Shown in pieces: positions 51,333 to 60,506 of a stretch of 64,000 nucleotides of DNA. The stretch covers positions 62,001-126,000 of the forward strand of contig JAHWIC010000002.1 of assembly GCA_019322805.1 (NCBI GenBank). Reading direction: 5' to 3'. The notes under the pieces were generated by a model, which did not search any database, was not told where the DNA came from, and was given only the letters and a program-made list of their open reading frames with translations. The number at the start of each line of letters is the position of its first letter. Position 1 is the stretch's first letter. The translations under genes were made by a program, and so were the position numbers. This stretch comes from Candidatus Woesearchaeota archaeon. Its GTDB lineage: Archaea; Nanobdellota; Nanobdellia; Woesearchaeales; JAHWIC01.

Positions 51333-52130
51333 ATGGTAGAACGCTGGGATTACTATCATCTTGGAAATAGTCTGGCTCTGTGTGACAGGCTTTTAGGAAG
51401 AATTAGAGTATTTTTTGCTTCTACTGAGAAGGAGTTTGTACAGTTTGAAGATAATTTAATGAGGCTCAAGGATGTCTTAGCTCCTGCTTATGAAATCCGA
51501 AACCCAAGAATATTCAAGAAGCTTGTTATAAGTTACGCAAAGGCATGTACGAGGGCTCTTAAGGCAATAAAAACACTTTCAAAAGACATTATTGAAGTGA
51601 GTGAAGCAGATGAAAATGCACTTAAACTGCAGGAAGGCATCCTTAATGAGCAAATGGGGGAAATAAAAAGATTGGAAGAAGCTGGTTTACATAAAGAAAG
51701 GGAATCTGTGCTAAAAGAAATCCATCCATGGATGACTACAGATATGCTAGTTAGAAATGCATTTGCTGAATTACGAAAATTGATTAATATTGCTAAAGTA
51801 GAAATCCATGAAGTTATTGACCCTGAACTGGCAGAGCTTCAGGGCATTATATCGCAGGCAGTGGTACTGACTGCACAACAAGCTGTTAAGTCACTTAAAA
51901 AGAAGGGAGTTAATGAAGCAGCATTAGAAAGGATTATTGTACGTTTCAGGTATGTTCTAGGAAATGTAGAAAAATTAAGCCAAGAAGAAGTGGCAGAATC
52001 AAGAGAGATAGCGAAGATCAGCGCCATTAATGAGGATCTCCATGCAGCTAAAGCAGTGCTTGTGAGCAAATTAAGGGCAATTCAGGAAGAATTAGAACGT
52101 GAAAGCCGTGCGAGAAAGGGTGCAGCTTGA
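51333..52130 (+). CDS. Uncharacterised helical protein (265 aa)
   Basis: Nearly all helix, with coiled-coil stretches (LQEGILNEQMGEIKRLEEAG, ELERESRARKG). Starts MVERWDYYHLGNSLALCDRL. TTTATATAT 30 bp upstream predicts leaderless transcription. The end overlaps the convergent gene by 49 bp. Not recognised. Confidence 0.68.
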   Translation: MVERWDYYHLGNSLALCDRLLGRIRVFFASTEKEFVQFEDNLMRLKDVLAPAYEIRNPRIFKKLVISYAKACTRALKAIKTLSKDIIEVSEADENALKLQEGILNEQMGEIKRLEEAGLHKERESVLKEIHPWMTTDMLVRNAFAELRKLINIAKVEIHEVIDPELAELQGIISQAVVLTAQQAVKSLKKKGVNEAALERIIVRFRYVLGNVEKLSQEEVAESREIAKISAINEDLHAAKAVLVSKLRAIQEELERESRARKGAA

Positions 52131-52912
52131 GAACCACTGATTCTAGCTATAAGCACAGCAACAGGTCCGTTGAGCGAGCCTTTTAACCATGCTGTTGCTT
52201 CTTCGTCAACAGGAATTTTTAAGGCTGAATTGGCTCTGGGATTTGATTCGAGCAACATTTCTAAGATTAAGCCAATCTGAGAGTATCTCAAATGAGGGTC
52301 TGCTTCTGTAAGCGGATGGTCAAATACTTTTTCGCCTGACAGATAATAGGCTAAGCTGTATCCTGAGCCTGGCCTGTGTTCTAAAGCTACATCAAGACCT
52401 TCAAATTCTCCAAATAATCTAACCACTTCTTTAGGAGCTCGTTGCTCTGGTATACCCAGAGAAGCGTCGTATCGCTTTAATCTTCCTACCAGAAGTTCGT
52501 CAACAGACATTCTTAGAGTTACATCTGCCTCAGGCTGCTGCCTGCAAATCTCCTCAAGAATTCTGCCCACCTGATAGCCTACCTTTTCCTCAAAAAATTT
52601 CCTGTCAGCATAATTATAATCCCTCTCTGCGATTTTGTGTGCAACTAACAGTTTTCCTGACGGCTGAACAGTATAATGGAGAACATATTTATCAGTCATG
52701 GGAATTTGACCTGAAATTTTTTCTTTAGATCTCGGTAACGCCCTCCTCGCTGAGTCTGTAATGACTTCTCTGCTTAAATCAACATCTATTCCTTTAAGCT
52801 CTATAGAAGCTAAGCGATCTAGAACAACATGAAGCCTATTCCTGCCGCTTTTAGCATATTCTGTAATTTCCTCACAAATCAATCCAGTCTGAGTATGTGA
52901 ATCATAATCCAA
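52082..52912 (-). CDS. Uncharacterised 276-residue protein
   Basis: Begins MDYDSHTQTGLICEEITEYA; mixed helix and strand, with a repeated pattern (LEEICRQQPEADVTLRMSVD and LEMLLESNPRANSALKIPVD), each followed by a Leu-Lys stretch (VGRLKR, AWLKGS), suggesting an internal duplication of a roughly 100-residue unit. No known family. The 49-bp overlap with the 51333 gene is tail to tail. Confidence 0.62.
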   Translation of the reverse strand: MDYDSHTQTGLICEEITEYAKSGRNRLHVVLDRLASIELKGIDVDLSREVITDSARRALPRSKEKISGQIPMTDKYVLHYTVQPSGKLLVAHKIAERDYNYADRKFFEEKVGYQVGRILEEICRQQPEADVTLRMSVDELLVGRLKRYDASLGIPEQRAPKEVVRLFGEFEGLDVALEHRPGSGYSLAYYLSGEKVFDHPLTEADPHLRYSQIGLILEMLLESNPRANSALKIPVDEEATAWLKGSLNGPVAVLIARISGSQAAPFLARLSRSNSS

Positions 52913-53030
52913 CCTTATCGCCTATGCCTTGTAATTGGGCATAGTATTTAAATGTTACTACTTTCTAAAGGTAAAATATCTATGGTTATAAAGAAAAACG
53001 TTTATAATTGCCACTAATTTCTTTCTTTCC

Positions 53031-54242
53031 ATGAAATTCGCACATCTTGCAGACTGCCATATTGGCGCTTGGCGTGATCCCAAGCTTCGTGATGCTAATC
53101 TAAAGGCTTTTTCAAAAGCAATAGATGTTTGTATAGACAAAGGGGTTGATTTTATTGTTATTGCTGGTGATTTGTTTAATACTTCCCTGCCTTCAATTGA
53201 TGGTTTGAAAACAGTTGTTAAAAGGTTTAAGGAGCTTAAAGATAAAGGAATAAATGTTTATGGTGTTGCTGGTTCGCATGATTTTTCTCCTAGCGGCAAG
53301 ACAATGCTTGATGTTTTGGAAAAAGCAGGTTTGTTTGTCAATGTTGCAAAAGGTGAGGTAGTTGACGGCAAGTTAAAGCTGAGGTTTGCGATTGATAAGA
53401 AAACAGGAGCAAAGATTACTGGTTTATTAGGTAAGAAAGGAAGTTTGGAAAGGGGTTATTATGAACAGCTAGTTAGGGATAATTTAGAGAAAGAAGAAGG
53501 CTATAAGATATTTCTTTTCCATTCTGCCTTAACTGAGTTTAAACCCAAAGAGCTTGAAAAGATTGACTCGCATCCTTTATCTTTATTGCCTAAAAACTTC
53601 AATTATTATGCCGGAGGTCATCCGCATTATATCTTTGATAAAAAGGAAGAAGGCTATGGTATAATTGCTTATCCAGGGCCATTGTTTCCAAATAACTTTA
53701 AGGAGATTGAAGACCTGGAAAGAGGCGGGTTTTATATTGTTGAAGATGATAAGCTTGAATGGCAGCCAATCCAGATTTATAACGCCCATAAGTTAACTGT
53801 GGATTGCAATCATAAAACACCAGAACAGATTAAAGAAGAAATTCTAAGTAACATAAAAGGAAAAGAGTTCTACAATACAATTGTAACTATAAGATTAAAG
53901 GGAAATCTAGAATCTGGAAAGGTTTCAGATATTGGCTTTAAGGAAATCTTTAGTCTGCTTTATGATAAATCAGCTTATTTTGTTATGAAGAGTGCTTTTT
54001 TGCTTAAAACAAAAGAGTTTGAGGAGATAAAGGTTGATGTTGATTCTATTGAAGAGATTGAGGAATCTCTGATAAAAGAACACATAGGGCAGATAAAGGT
54101 AAAGGATTTAACTGCTGATAAAGAAGCTGAATTAACTAAAAAACTGATGAACGCATTAAGTATTGATAAGAAGGAGGGTGAAAAGGTTACTGATTTTGAG
54201 GCTCGCATAAAATCAGAGGTTGATAAGATATTGGGCTCTTAA
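53031..54242 (+). CDS. mre11: Mre11/SbcD-type DNA double-strand-break nuclease
   Basis: 403 residues. Phosphoesterase motifs FAHLADCHIGAW, IAGDLFN, GVAGSHDFSP, LFHSALTEF and GGHPHYIF are in order; in motif III the common GNHD reads GSHD. After a capping domain (about 250-340) comes a Glu/Lys-rich C-terminus. Usually acts with Rad50; no rad50 follows in the window. HerA is upstream. Confidence 0.88.
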   Translation: MKFAHLADCHIGAWRDPKLRDANLKAFSKAIDVCIDKGVDFIVIAGDLFNTSLPSIDGLKTVVKRFKELKDKGINVYGVAGSHDFSPSGKTMLDVLEKAGLFVNVAKGEVVDGKLKLRFAIDKKTGAKITGLLGKKGSLERGYYEQLVRDNLEKEEGYKIFLFHSALTEFKPKELEKIDSHPLSLLPKNFNYYAGGHPHYIFDKKEEGYGIIAYPGPLFPNNFKEIEDLERGGFYIVEDDKLEWQPIQIYNAHKLTVDCNHKTPEQIKEEILSNIKGKEFYNTIVTIRLKGNLESGKVSDIGFKEIFSLLYDKSAYFVMKSAFLLKTKEFEEIKVDVDSIEEIEESLIKEHIGQIKVKDLTADKEAELTKKLMNALSIDKKEGEKVTDFEARIKSEVDKILGS

Positions 54243-54318
54243 TCTAGGTCGAGATAAAACAATAAATTTATAAATACATAAATCAATAACCGTAAAAATA
54301 CCGATTTTCAGCGTGAGA

Positions 54319-55443
54319 ATGAGTGAAGATTTAACTATTAGGGCAGATAGATGGGATTACACTGTTCATTGTTCCCCTTATTCTACAATAGATGAGGCTG
54401 TCCGCCCTATTGTGGCTAATGACTTTAGCAAGTTATCTGTTGCCTCTTTGGTTGATCTTAAGCTTAAAGATGAAAGGTTTAGGGATAGGACCTATACTGG
54501 TCTTAGTATTGTTCTTTTTGTACAGACAAGCAATGGCCCTTATGCAGTTGTTTACCATAATCCAGATAGTTACTCGGTTTATGAAAAGGGAATTGATGAT
54601 CCTAGGCTTAGATCAACATTCTCAGACATAGAACAAAGGGTGTATGGCTATCTGCTGGCATCAAAGGGAGGCAATGGAGGTTTAATTATGAGTCCTATTG
54701 ATGCAGATAAGCTTTTAGAATTTGGTTCAAGAAAAGGAAATTACCTGGCATCTTCAGTAGTTCTTGGAGATACTCTCCCGATAAGCGATAAAGATGAGAA
54801 TGTTGTGCATCGTGTGCCTCTTGATGCCAAAACTGTTTCTTCTGCGGATAGCCCTTATCATCTTATGCTGCGCGCAGTACTTGGCCCTAAAGCTACCTCC
54901 TATCTGAATATGCGTGCGCAATCTTCATCAGAAATAGGCCTTTGGCTGCCAAATTCTGTCATGCCTTCTCCTACTGCTTATTTGGTCACTATGGTTGGCA
55001 AAGAAGTGTCACAGCAGCTTGCTGATATTTATAAGCATGAGCTTAGGCAGGGTGATATTATTGTTCATTATGTTTCTGGCACTGAGATGCTGGCTGCAAA
55101 GCCGACAGTGAAGAGGAAAACACCAATTCCCGGAGTGCCTATGGATCTCGAGGAGTTTGAGAAGGGTGTTGGTGGAGGGGGGAAAGTAAATAATGGATTT
55201 GATATAGAAACTATTATACAACAAGCAGAGTTACCTGCTTCATCTGTTAAAGGCGCTTCAGTTCATGCTGAGGCTGAGCCAAGATATGCTAGAAGACGAG
55301 GAACACAGAAAACTCTTTTCTTGAGAAGAACAGGCAATGGAAATGGCAACGGTAAAAAAGGAGAAACCTCTGGTTCGCGTGTAAGAAATGCAAGGAATGG
55401 AAGACCAAAAACCCCCAGAAGAGGGTCTAAACTAGTTTCTTAA
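54319..55443 (+). CDS. Uncharacterised 374-residue protein
   Basis: Starts MSEDLTIRADRWDYTVHCSP (ATG 54319; a GTG two codons upstream is also open). The N-terminal 280 residues are mixed alpha/beta; the last 90 are a Gly/Asn/Lys/Arg-rich basic tail (NGNGNGKKGETSGS), probably disordered and nucleic-acid binding. No homologue recognised. The end overlaps gatB by 17 bp. Confidence 0.65.
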   Translation: MSEDLTIRADRWDYTVHCSPYSTIDEAVRPIVANDFSKLSVASLVDLKLKDERFRDRTYTGLSIVLFVQTSNGPYAVVYHNPDSYSVYEKGIDDPRLRSTFSDIEQRVYGYLLASKGGNGGLIMSPIDADKLLEFGSRKGNYLASSVVLGDTLPISDKDENVVHRVPLDAKTVSSADSPYHLMLRAVLGPKATSYLNMRAQSSSEIGLWLPNSVMPSPTAYLVTMVGKEVSQQLADIYKHELRQGDIIVHYVSGTEMLAAKPTVKRKTPIPGVPMDLEEFEKGVGGGGKVNNGFDIETIIQQAELPASSVKGASVHAEAEPRYARRRGTQKTLFLRRTGNGNGNGKKGETSGSRVRNARNGRPKTPRRGSKLVS

Positions 55444-56836
55444 GGATATTTATAACAACATCAGGCTTAGCTTTTCCTCTTGATTTCTGCATAACCTTCC
55501 CCATCAAAAAGTGAAGTGCTTTAGCTTCTCCTTTTTTATAATCTTCAGCTGCTTTTGGATTTTCTTTAATCGCTTCTTTGCAGAATTTCTCTAATTCCTT
55601 TGCTCCAGAAACAGCTTCAAGCTTTTCTTTCTTTACATATTCATTTACGTCAAAAGGCACTTCAACAAGCTTTTCCAGGATTTTCTGTCCAACTGCATCT
55701 GTTATCTTTTTCTCGTCGATTAATGTTAATAAATCAATAAGGTGCGTTTCATTTAATTTGACTTCATCCAATGTTTTCTTGTTGTAGTTAAGAACTCTTG
55801 CTAATTCTCGCCTTATCCATTTTGCTGCTAAGTCTGGGTTGACTGCTGCTGCAACCTTTTCAAACATCAGAGCCATTTGCTTATCCTTAGCAAGAATCTC
55901 TGCTGTTTCTACATTAATTCCATGCTCTTTGGTAAATTTCTCGAGCTTTGCTTCAGCTAACTCTGGCATCTCTGCTTTTATCTTGTCAATCCAGTCTTTT
56001 TTCAGTTCTATCTTAACTAAATCAGGATCAATAATATAGCCGTATTCTTCCTCAACTTCCTTGCTTCTTAAAGAAAATGTTGTACCTGTTTCAGAATCCC
56101 AGGCGCGGGTCTCTTGCTTTAGTTTTTTGCCGTCTGCAATTTCCTTCTTTTGCCTTTCAACTTCATATTTTAAAGCTCTTTCAATATCTTTAAAGCCGGT
56201 TATATTCTTTATCTCGCTTCTCACATAACCAGATTCTTTTATAGAGACATTAGCGTCTGCTTTGATTATGCAGTTGTTGACATCAAATATTTCCAGGTAT
56301 TCTAAAACTGTGATTAACTGCTTCATAAAATCACGAGCTTCTTCAGGGCTTTCAAGCTCTGGCTTTGTTACGACTTCAATAAGGGGGTTGCCGCTTCTGT
56401 TATAATCCACTAAAACAAAAGGAGACTTTTGCATAGAGCCTATATGAACTAAAGCTGCAGGATCTTCCTCAAGATGGATTCTTACCAAACCAATCTCTTT
56501 TCCAGAGCTTAATTTTAATTTTCCCTCTGTTGCTAAAGGAATCTCATACTGCGAGATTTGATAATTCTTAGACATGTCTGGATAGAAGTATGATTTTCTT
56601 GAGAAAATCAGCTCTTTAGCTATTTTTGAGCTTGTTGCTAAAGCTAATTTTATTGTATACTCAACTGCTTTTTTATTAGTTACTGGCTTAGAGCCAGGCA
56701 TTCCTAAGCAAACCTCGCAAACACGGGTATTAGGATCATCTGTTCCCTGAGTTGGGCAATCGCAGAATAGTTTTGTAACTGTGTTTGCCTGCACATGAAT
56801 TTCCAATCCAATTACAATTGGTGATGTGAACTTCAT
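55427..56836 (-). CDS. gatB: Asp/Glu-tRNA amidotransferase subunit B
   Basis: 469 residues. GLEIHVQANTVTKLFCDCPT, the second Cys pair CEVCLGMPG (zinc site), and RSGNPLIEVVTKPE mark the transferase domain; the C-terminal YqeY domain is present. Works with GatA and GatC to make Asn-tRNA(Asn), while GatDE handles Gln-tRNA(Gln). Last gene of the gatC-ppi-97aa-gatA-74aa-gatB series. Confidence 0.95.
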   Translation of the reverse strand: MKFTSPIVIGLEIHVQANTVTKLFCDCPTQGTDDPNTRVCEVCLGMPGSKPVTNKKAVEYTIKLALATSSKIAKELIFSRKSYFYPDMSKNYQISQYEIPLATEGKLKLSSGKEIGLVRIHLEEDPAALVHIGSMQKSPFVLVDYNRSGNPLIEVVTKPELESPEEARDFMKQLITVLEYLEIFDVNNCIIKADANVSIKESGYVRSEIKNITGFKDIERALKYEVERQKKEIADGKKLKQETRAWDSETGTTFSLRSKEVEEEYGYIIDPDLVKIELKKDWIDKIKAEMPELAEAKLEKFTKEHGINVETAEILAKDKQMALMFEKVAAAVNPDLAAKWIRRELARVLNYNKKTLDEVKLNETHLIDLLTLIDEKKITDAVGQKILEKLVEVPFDVNEYVKKEKLEAVSGAKELEKFCKEAIKENPKAAEDYKKGEAKALHFLMGKVMQKSRGKAKPDVVINILKKLV

Positions 56837-57057
56837 CTTTTCTTTTTCTTTGCTCTTTTAACATGGTGGAATATAGTGTATCCAACTGAGATTATGAAAT
56901 AAAGAGGGATTACAAAAACAGCCAAGATAAAAAATACAGGTTCTTCTACGGCAATTAGGGCTGATATTATGTTGTGCAGTAAAACTGCTACCATAAATGA
57001 AACAATGATTATTACTAACTTTTTCAGGTCCAACAAAAGATATTTTTCCAGATTCAT
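56833..57057 (-). CDS. Small membrane protein between gatA and gatB
   Basis: 74 residues with two hydrophobic helices (about 12-34 and 40-62) and a basic C-terminus (HHVKRAKKKKR). Four-base overlaps with gatA and gatB on both sides indicate coupling. No known partner role. Confidence 0.65.
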   Translation of the reverse strand: MNLEKYLLLDLKKLVIIIVSFMVAVLLHNIISALIAVEEPVFFILAVFVIPLYFIISVGYTIFHHVKRAKKKKR

Positions 57058-58460
57058 TCAAAAGCACCTCCAATCTGCATTAATTTTCCCTCTGCTAAAT
57101 GGTCTGTTATTGCCAATAGTCCAACTGGCAGGTTATTTTCAAGACCAACAGGAACATTAAGATGAGGCAGGCCTGCTAAATTAGGGCCAACTGTCATTAT
57201 ATCCATCATGTAGTTCTGCATTACGCTTAGCTTTTCAATATCCCTGAATTTTGGAGGAAGAATTGGAACTGTCGGGCTTACCAAACAGTCAAATTTCCTG
57301 AATAATTTCTTATGTTCTTCAATGATTTTTGTTCTTACTTTCATTGCTTTTATGTAATAAGCATCCCTGAAGCCAGCCATGCGGGCAAAAGTGCCGAGAA
57401 TAATCCTTCTCTTTGCTTCTTCTCCAAAATTAGCGCTTCTTACTTTTGCAAAATAATCATTAAAGCTTCCTTCAAGCTTCTCATGCTGTCCATATCTCAT
57501 ACCGCAGAACTTTGCCAGGTTAGTTGATGATTCTGATGTTGCAATCAGATAATAACATGCTATGCCATATTTGTAGGTTATTGGCAGCTTTATTTCCTCG
57601 TATTTTGCTCCCTGTGATTCAAGCTTTTTTATTCCATCCCAAACCTTATTTTTAACAGCTTCTTCAGTTCCCTCTGCAAATGCCTCTTTTATTACTCCAA
57701 TCTTTAGTCCTTTTACATCTTTTTTTAGGAATGAACTGTAATTATCTACTTTTTCATTTATTGTTGTTGATTCTTTATTGTCAAAACCTGCTATTATCTC
57801 GAGCATTAATGCGATTTCTTCCATTGTCTTTGCCATCGGGCCTATTTTATCTAAGCTGTTAGCATAATCAATCAAGCCATATCTGCTTACACGGCCATAA
57901 GTCGGGCATAAACCAAAAACACCGCAGAAAGAAGCTGGGTTAACTATTGAGCCGCCAGTTGATTCACCTAAGCTGATATGAGGAAAGTCTGCTTTTTGAG
58001 TAATTCCAGCAGAACCGCCAGAACTTCCACCGCAAGCTCTTTCTTTATCAAAAGGGTTTAATGGTTTTTCAAAGCCAACTCCAACATTTGCTGAGAAACT
58101 GCCAAAGCCAAATTCATCTTGTGCTGTTTTTCCGATGATTATTGCTCCTTGTTTCTTTATTTTTTCAATTACAGTTGCATCAAATGTTGGTGTATAGCCA
58201 GATAGAATCTTTGAGCCTGCTCTCGACTCAACATCCTTAACACAAATACAGTCTTTAACAGAAACAGCAATTCCTGCTAGCTTTCCTTCTGGTTTTAGTT
58301 TTACCTCTTTTGCTAGCTCTTCAGCTAAATCATTTGAGATTACATTCAGATAATGATATTCATCATTTATTTTCTTGGTTTTTTTTAGAACTTCACTTGT
58401 ATGTTTAACTATATCAATTTCTTTATTCTTCACTTTTTTCGCAAATTCTAGTGAATTCAT
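57054..58460 (-). CDS. gatA: Asp/Glu-tRNA amidotransferase subunit A (glutaminase)
   Basis: 468 residues of the amidase-signature family. The catalytic Lys is in AVSVKDCICVKDV; the Ser-cisSer pair is in CGGSSGGSAGIT, followed by SLGESTGGSIVNPASFCG. Releases ammonia from glutamine and passes it to GatB. Normal length. Confidence 0.95.
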   Translation of the reverse strand: MNSLEFAKKVKNKEIDIVKHTSEVLKKTKKINDEYHYLNVISNDLAEELAKEVKLKPEGKLAGIAVSVKDCICVKDVESRAGSKILSGYTPTFDATVIEKIKKQGAIIIGKTAQDEFGFGSFSANVGVGFEKPLNPFDKERACGGSSGGSAGITQKADFPHISLGESTGGSIVNPASFCGVFGLCPTYGRVSRYGLIDYANSLDKIGPMAKTMEEIALMLEIIAGFDNKESTTINEKVDNYSSFLKKDVKGLKIGVIKEAFAEGTEEAVKNKVWDGIKKLESQGAKYEEIKLPITYKYGIACYYLIATSESSTNLAKFCGMRYGQHEKLEGSFNDYFAKVRSANFGEEAKRRIILGTFARMAGFRDAYYIKAMKVRTKIIEEHKKLFRKFDCLVSPTVPILPPKFRDIEKLSVMQNYMMDIMTVGPNLAGLPHLNVPVGLENNLPVGLLAITDHLAEGKLMQIGGAFE

Positions 58461-58741
58461 TCTTCAGTTAAATGATCTAGATAATATTTTTGTAATGCTG
58501 CTACTAAGATTGCATCTTTTCTTTTATCCGGCTCTAACAGCCTTCTTCCCTCTGCAGCTCTCCAAAACTCATCAGCTGATGACAATTCCTCATGCCATTG
58601 GGCTATAGTTTCCAATGGAGTTGCTCTATCCATTGTTCTTAAATCTCTTCTTATTTCTTCGTCTGTGGCACCTTCATACTTTTTCTTAAATCGTTGATAT
58701 AAAACCACTACTTCCTTAAAATTATAACCTTTTGGAGGCAT
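58457..58741 (-). CDS. Uncharacterised 94-residue protein in the gat operon
   Basis: MPPKGYNFKEVVVLYQRFKK from ATG 58741 (a GTG at 58750 would overlap the cyclophilin stop). Helical and charged, with DLRTMDRATPLETIAQWHEE. No membrane segment and no known family. Overlaps gatA by ATGA. Confidence 0.62.
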   Translation of the reverse strand: MPPKGYNFKEVVVLYQRFKKKYEGATDEEIRRDLRTMDRATPLETIAQWHEELSSADEFWRAAEGRRLLEPDKRKDAILVAALQKYYLDHLTEE

Positions 58742-58746
58742 GCCTA

Positions 58747-59361
58747 TCACTTTTTCACGTATGCTTTATTTATCACAACAGGCTCAACAGGAACATTCTG
58801 GTGCACGCCTTTTGTTGCTGTTTGTACAGCTTCAATCTTATCTACAACATGCTGGCCAGAAGCAACCTTTCCAAAAACTGCGTATCCAAAGTCCCTTGCA
58901 CCATTGTCAAGGAATGCATTATCGGCAACATTTATGAAAAACTGAGATGTTGCAGAATCAACAACCTGTGTGCGAGCCATTGCAAGGGTGTATTTTTCAT
59001 TCTTCAAGCCATTGTCTGCCTCATTCTTTATCGGCTCTTTTGTTTCTTTTTGATTCATATCCCTATCAAAGCCGCCGCCCTGCACCATAAAACCTGGAAT
59101 AACCCTATGGAAGATTAATCCGTCATAAAAGCCCTCATTAACGTAATCAAGGAAGTTCTTTACACTGATTGGAGCTTTATCTTCATACAGCTCGACCTCA
59201 ATATTTCCCATATTTGTCTCTAGAACAACAACTGGAGCACTCATTGTTTCCACCTCTGTGTTATCTTCAGAATTTGCAAAAAAAACAACAAATATTCCTG
59301 CAAGTATTGCAACCATAGCACTTATCTTCTTTAATTTCCTTTTCTTTATGGTTATCTTCAT
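58747..59361 (-). CDS. Membrane-anchored cyclophilin-type peptidyl-prolyl isomerase
   Basis: 204 residues. A signal-anchor helix (about 14-30) is followed by a cyclophilin domain: FHRVIPGFMVQGGGF, MARTQVVDSATSQFFIN, and FGKVASGQHVVDKIEAV. The catalytic Arg of FHR and the Gln/Phe of SQFFIN are kept. Exported, tethered foldase. It starts inside the gatC stop (TAATG). Confidence 0.92.
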   Translation of the reverse strand: MKITIKKRKLKKISAMVAILAGIFVVFFANSEDNTEVETMSAPVVVLETNMGNIEVELYEDKAPISVKNFLDYVNEGFYDGLIFHRVIPGFMVQGGGFDRDMNQKETKEPIKNEADNGLKNEKYTLAMARTQVVDSATSQFFINVADNAFLDNGARDFGYAVFGKVASGQHVVDKIEAVQTATKGVHQNVPVEPVVINKAYVKK

Positions 59362-59645
59362 TATACTGCCCTTGGCCCTTTAAAGTAGCCGTCTTTCTTG
59401 TGCTCAGTATTTTCCAATGCTTTTTCCTGGTCAAGAACATCTCCAGGCTTGTCTTCACGCATTTGGTTCTTTAATTCAACTGGCTGGAAGCTTGGCTCAG
59501 TATCCTTAGTATTAACTTCATCAAGCTTTGAAAAAGCACCTAGGATTTCCTTTAATTGAGGAAGAAATTTCTTTATTTCAGAGTCTGTCAGCTTTAGTCT
59601 TGCAAGTCTTGCAACATTCTCAATTAGTTCTTTATCAACCTTCAT
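59361..59645 (-). CDS. gatC: Asp/Glu-tRNA amidotransferase subunit C
   Basis: 94 residues: VARLARLKLTDSEIKKFLPQ, ILGAFSKLDEVNTKDTEPSF, and a C-terminal LREDKPGDVLDQEKALENT-like segment (here MREDKPGDVLDQEKALENT), the linker that wraps GatA and GatB. First gene of the operon; TTTATATAAT at 59671-59680 is its TATA-like box. Confidence 0.93.
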   Translation of the reverse strand: MKVDKELIENVARLARLKLTDSEIKKFLPQLKEILGAFSKLDEVNTKDTEPSFQPVELKNQMREDKPGDVLDQEKALENTEHKKDGYFKGPRAV

Positions 59646-59785
59646 TTTTAATGAGAAAAGACTAAGAATGGTTTATATAATTTGTGGATTTGTTAAAGGA
59701 GAAATAAAAGAAATTCAATATGGCCTTATCATTAGAAATTAAATAAAGATTATTTGAAATCAATGTGGCATTATCATTAGAAAAC

Positions 59786-59906
59786 AATTAAATCTGAAAA
59801 TTCCCTTCATCCTTACTATAAGGGAATTTTCATCTTGTTCTGGTTCTTTAAGAAACCCTGTAGATGAGTTTTGCTTTATAGTAGACTTAAGGCAAAACTC
59901 AGAATT
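59786..59906. repeat. Cruciform repeat copy G (subfamily II)
   Basis: 121 bp. Outer stem AATTAAATCTG with CAGAATTT. Arm 1 is GAAAATTCCCTT/AAGGGAATTTTC: the CCCTT/AAGGG pair replaces CCTTT/AAAGG of other copies, a compensated change. The middle arm is CATCT...AGATG around GGTTCTT/AAGAAACC. Arm 3 is GAGTTTTGC/GGCAAAACTC. The left flank (59696-59785) carries two direct ATGTGGCATTATCATTAG-type repeats. The whole gap 59646-59966 is explained by this element and flanks. Confidence 0.83.
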
Positions 59907-59966
59907 TTTTATTTTTTTATTGAATTTTTTAATTGATAATTTTTCGTTATTGATTTTTTAAATTGA

Positions 59967-60461
59967 TCAACTTTTCAATGCCTTACCAAATTCCTTAACC
60001 ATCTCTTCTCCCCTATCAATAAGAATCACTTCCTCAAGAGAATGAGCTTCAAATGATCTTATCACTTCAACCATTGCTTGAGCTGCTTTATCCTTAGGCA
60101 CGCGTCCAACACCTGTTCCCATGCCAGGGATTGCAATTCTCTTAAGATTGTTTCTTTCTGCGCATTCAAGTGCTGCTCTTGTTGCTTCCTTGATATTGCC
60201 TATATCTGTTAGTTGTGCTGGCTGTTCCATTGTTGGCGCATGGATCACATGCCTTGCTTTCAACGAGCCAGCTGTCGTTATAACAGCATGTCCAATTGGT
60301 ATTGGTGCTTGCGAAACAGCTTCTGCCTCAATCTCCTGGCCACCAACTGATTTTATAGCGCCAGCAACACCGCCGCCCATATAGCCATAAGAGTTAGCTG
60401 CATTAACAAGTGCGTCAACTTCGATGGTTGTTATGTCTCCTTGTTTTATTGTTATCTTCAT
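59967..60461 (-). CDS. Macro-domain (ADP-ribose-binding/hydrolase) protein
   Basis: 164 residues, a stand-alone macrodomain. DALVNAANSYGYMGGGVAGA and IPGMGTGVGRVPKDKAAQAM are the ADP-ribose loops; Asn in NAAN is kept. Resembles the MacroD/YmdB group that removes ADP-ribose or O-acetyl-ADP-ribose. Confidence 0.92.
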   Translation of the reverse strand: MKITIKQGDITTIEVDALVNAANSYGYMGGGVAGAIKSVGGQEIEAEAVSQAPIPIGHAVITTAGSLKARHVIHAPTMEQPAQLTDIGNIKEATRAALECAERNNLKRIAIPGMGTGVGRVPKDKAAQAMVEVIRSFEAHSLEEVILIDRGEEMVKEFGKALKS

Positions 60462-60506
60462 AGAATAAGGAAAATATTTTATACTTAAAAATTTATTGCT
60501 TGGATA

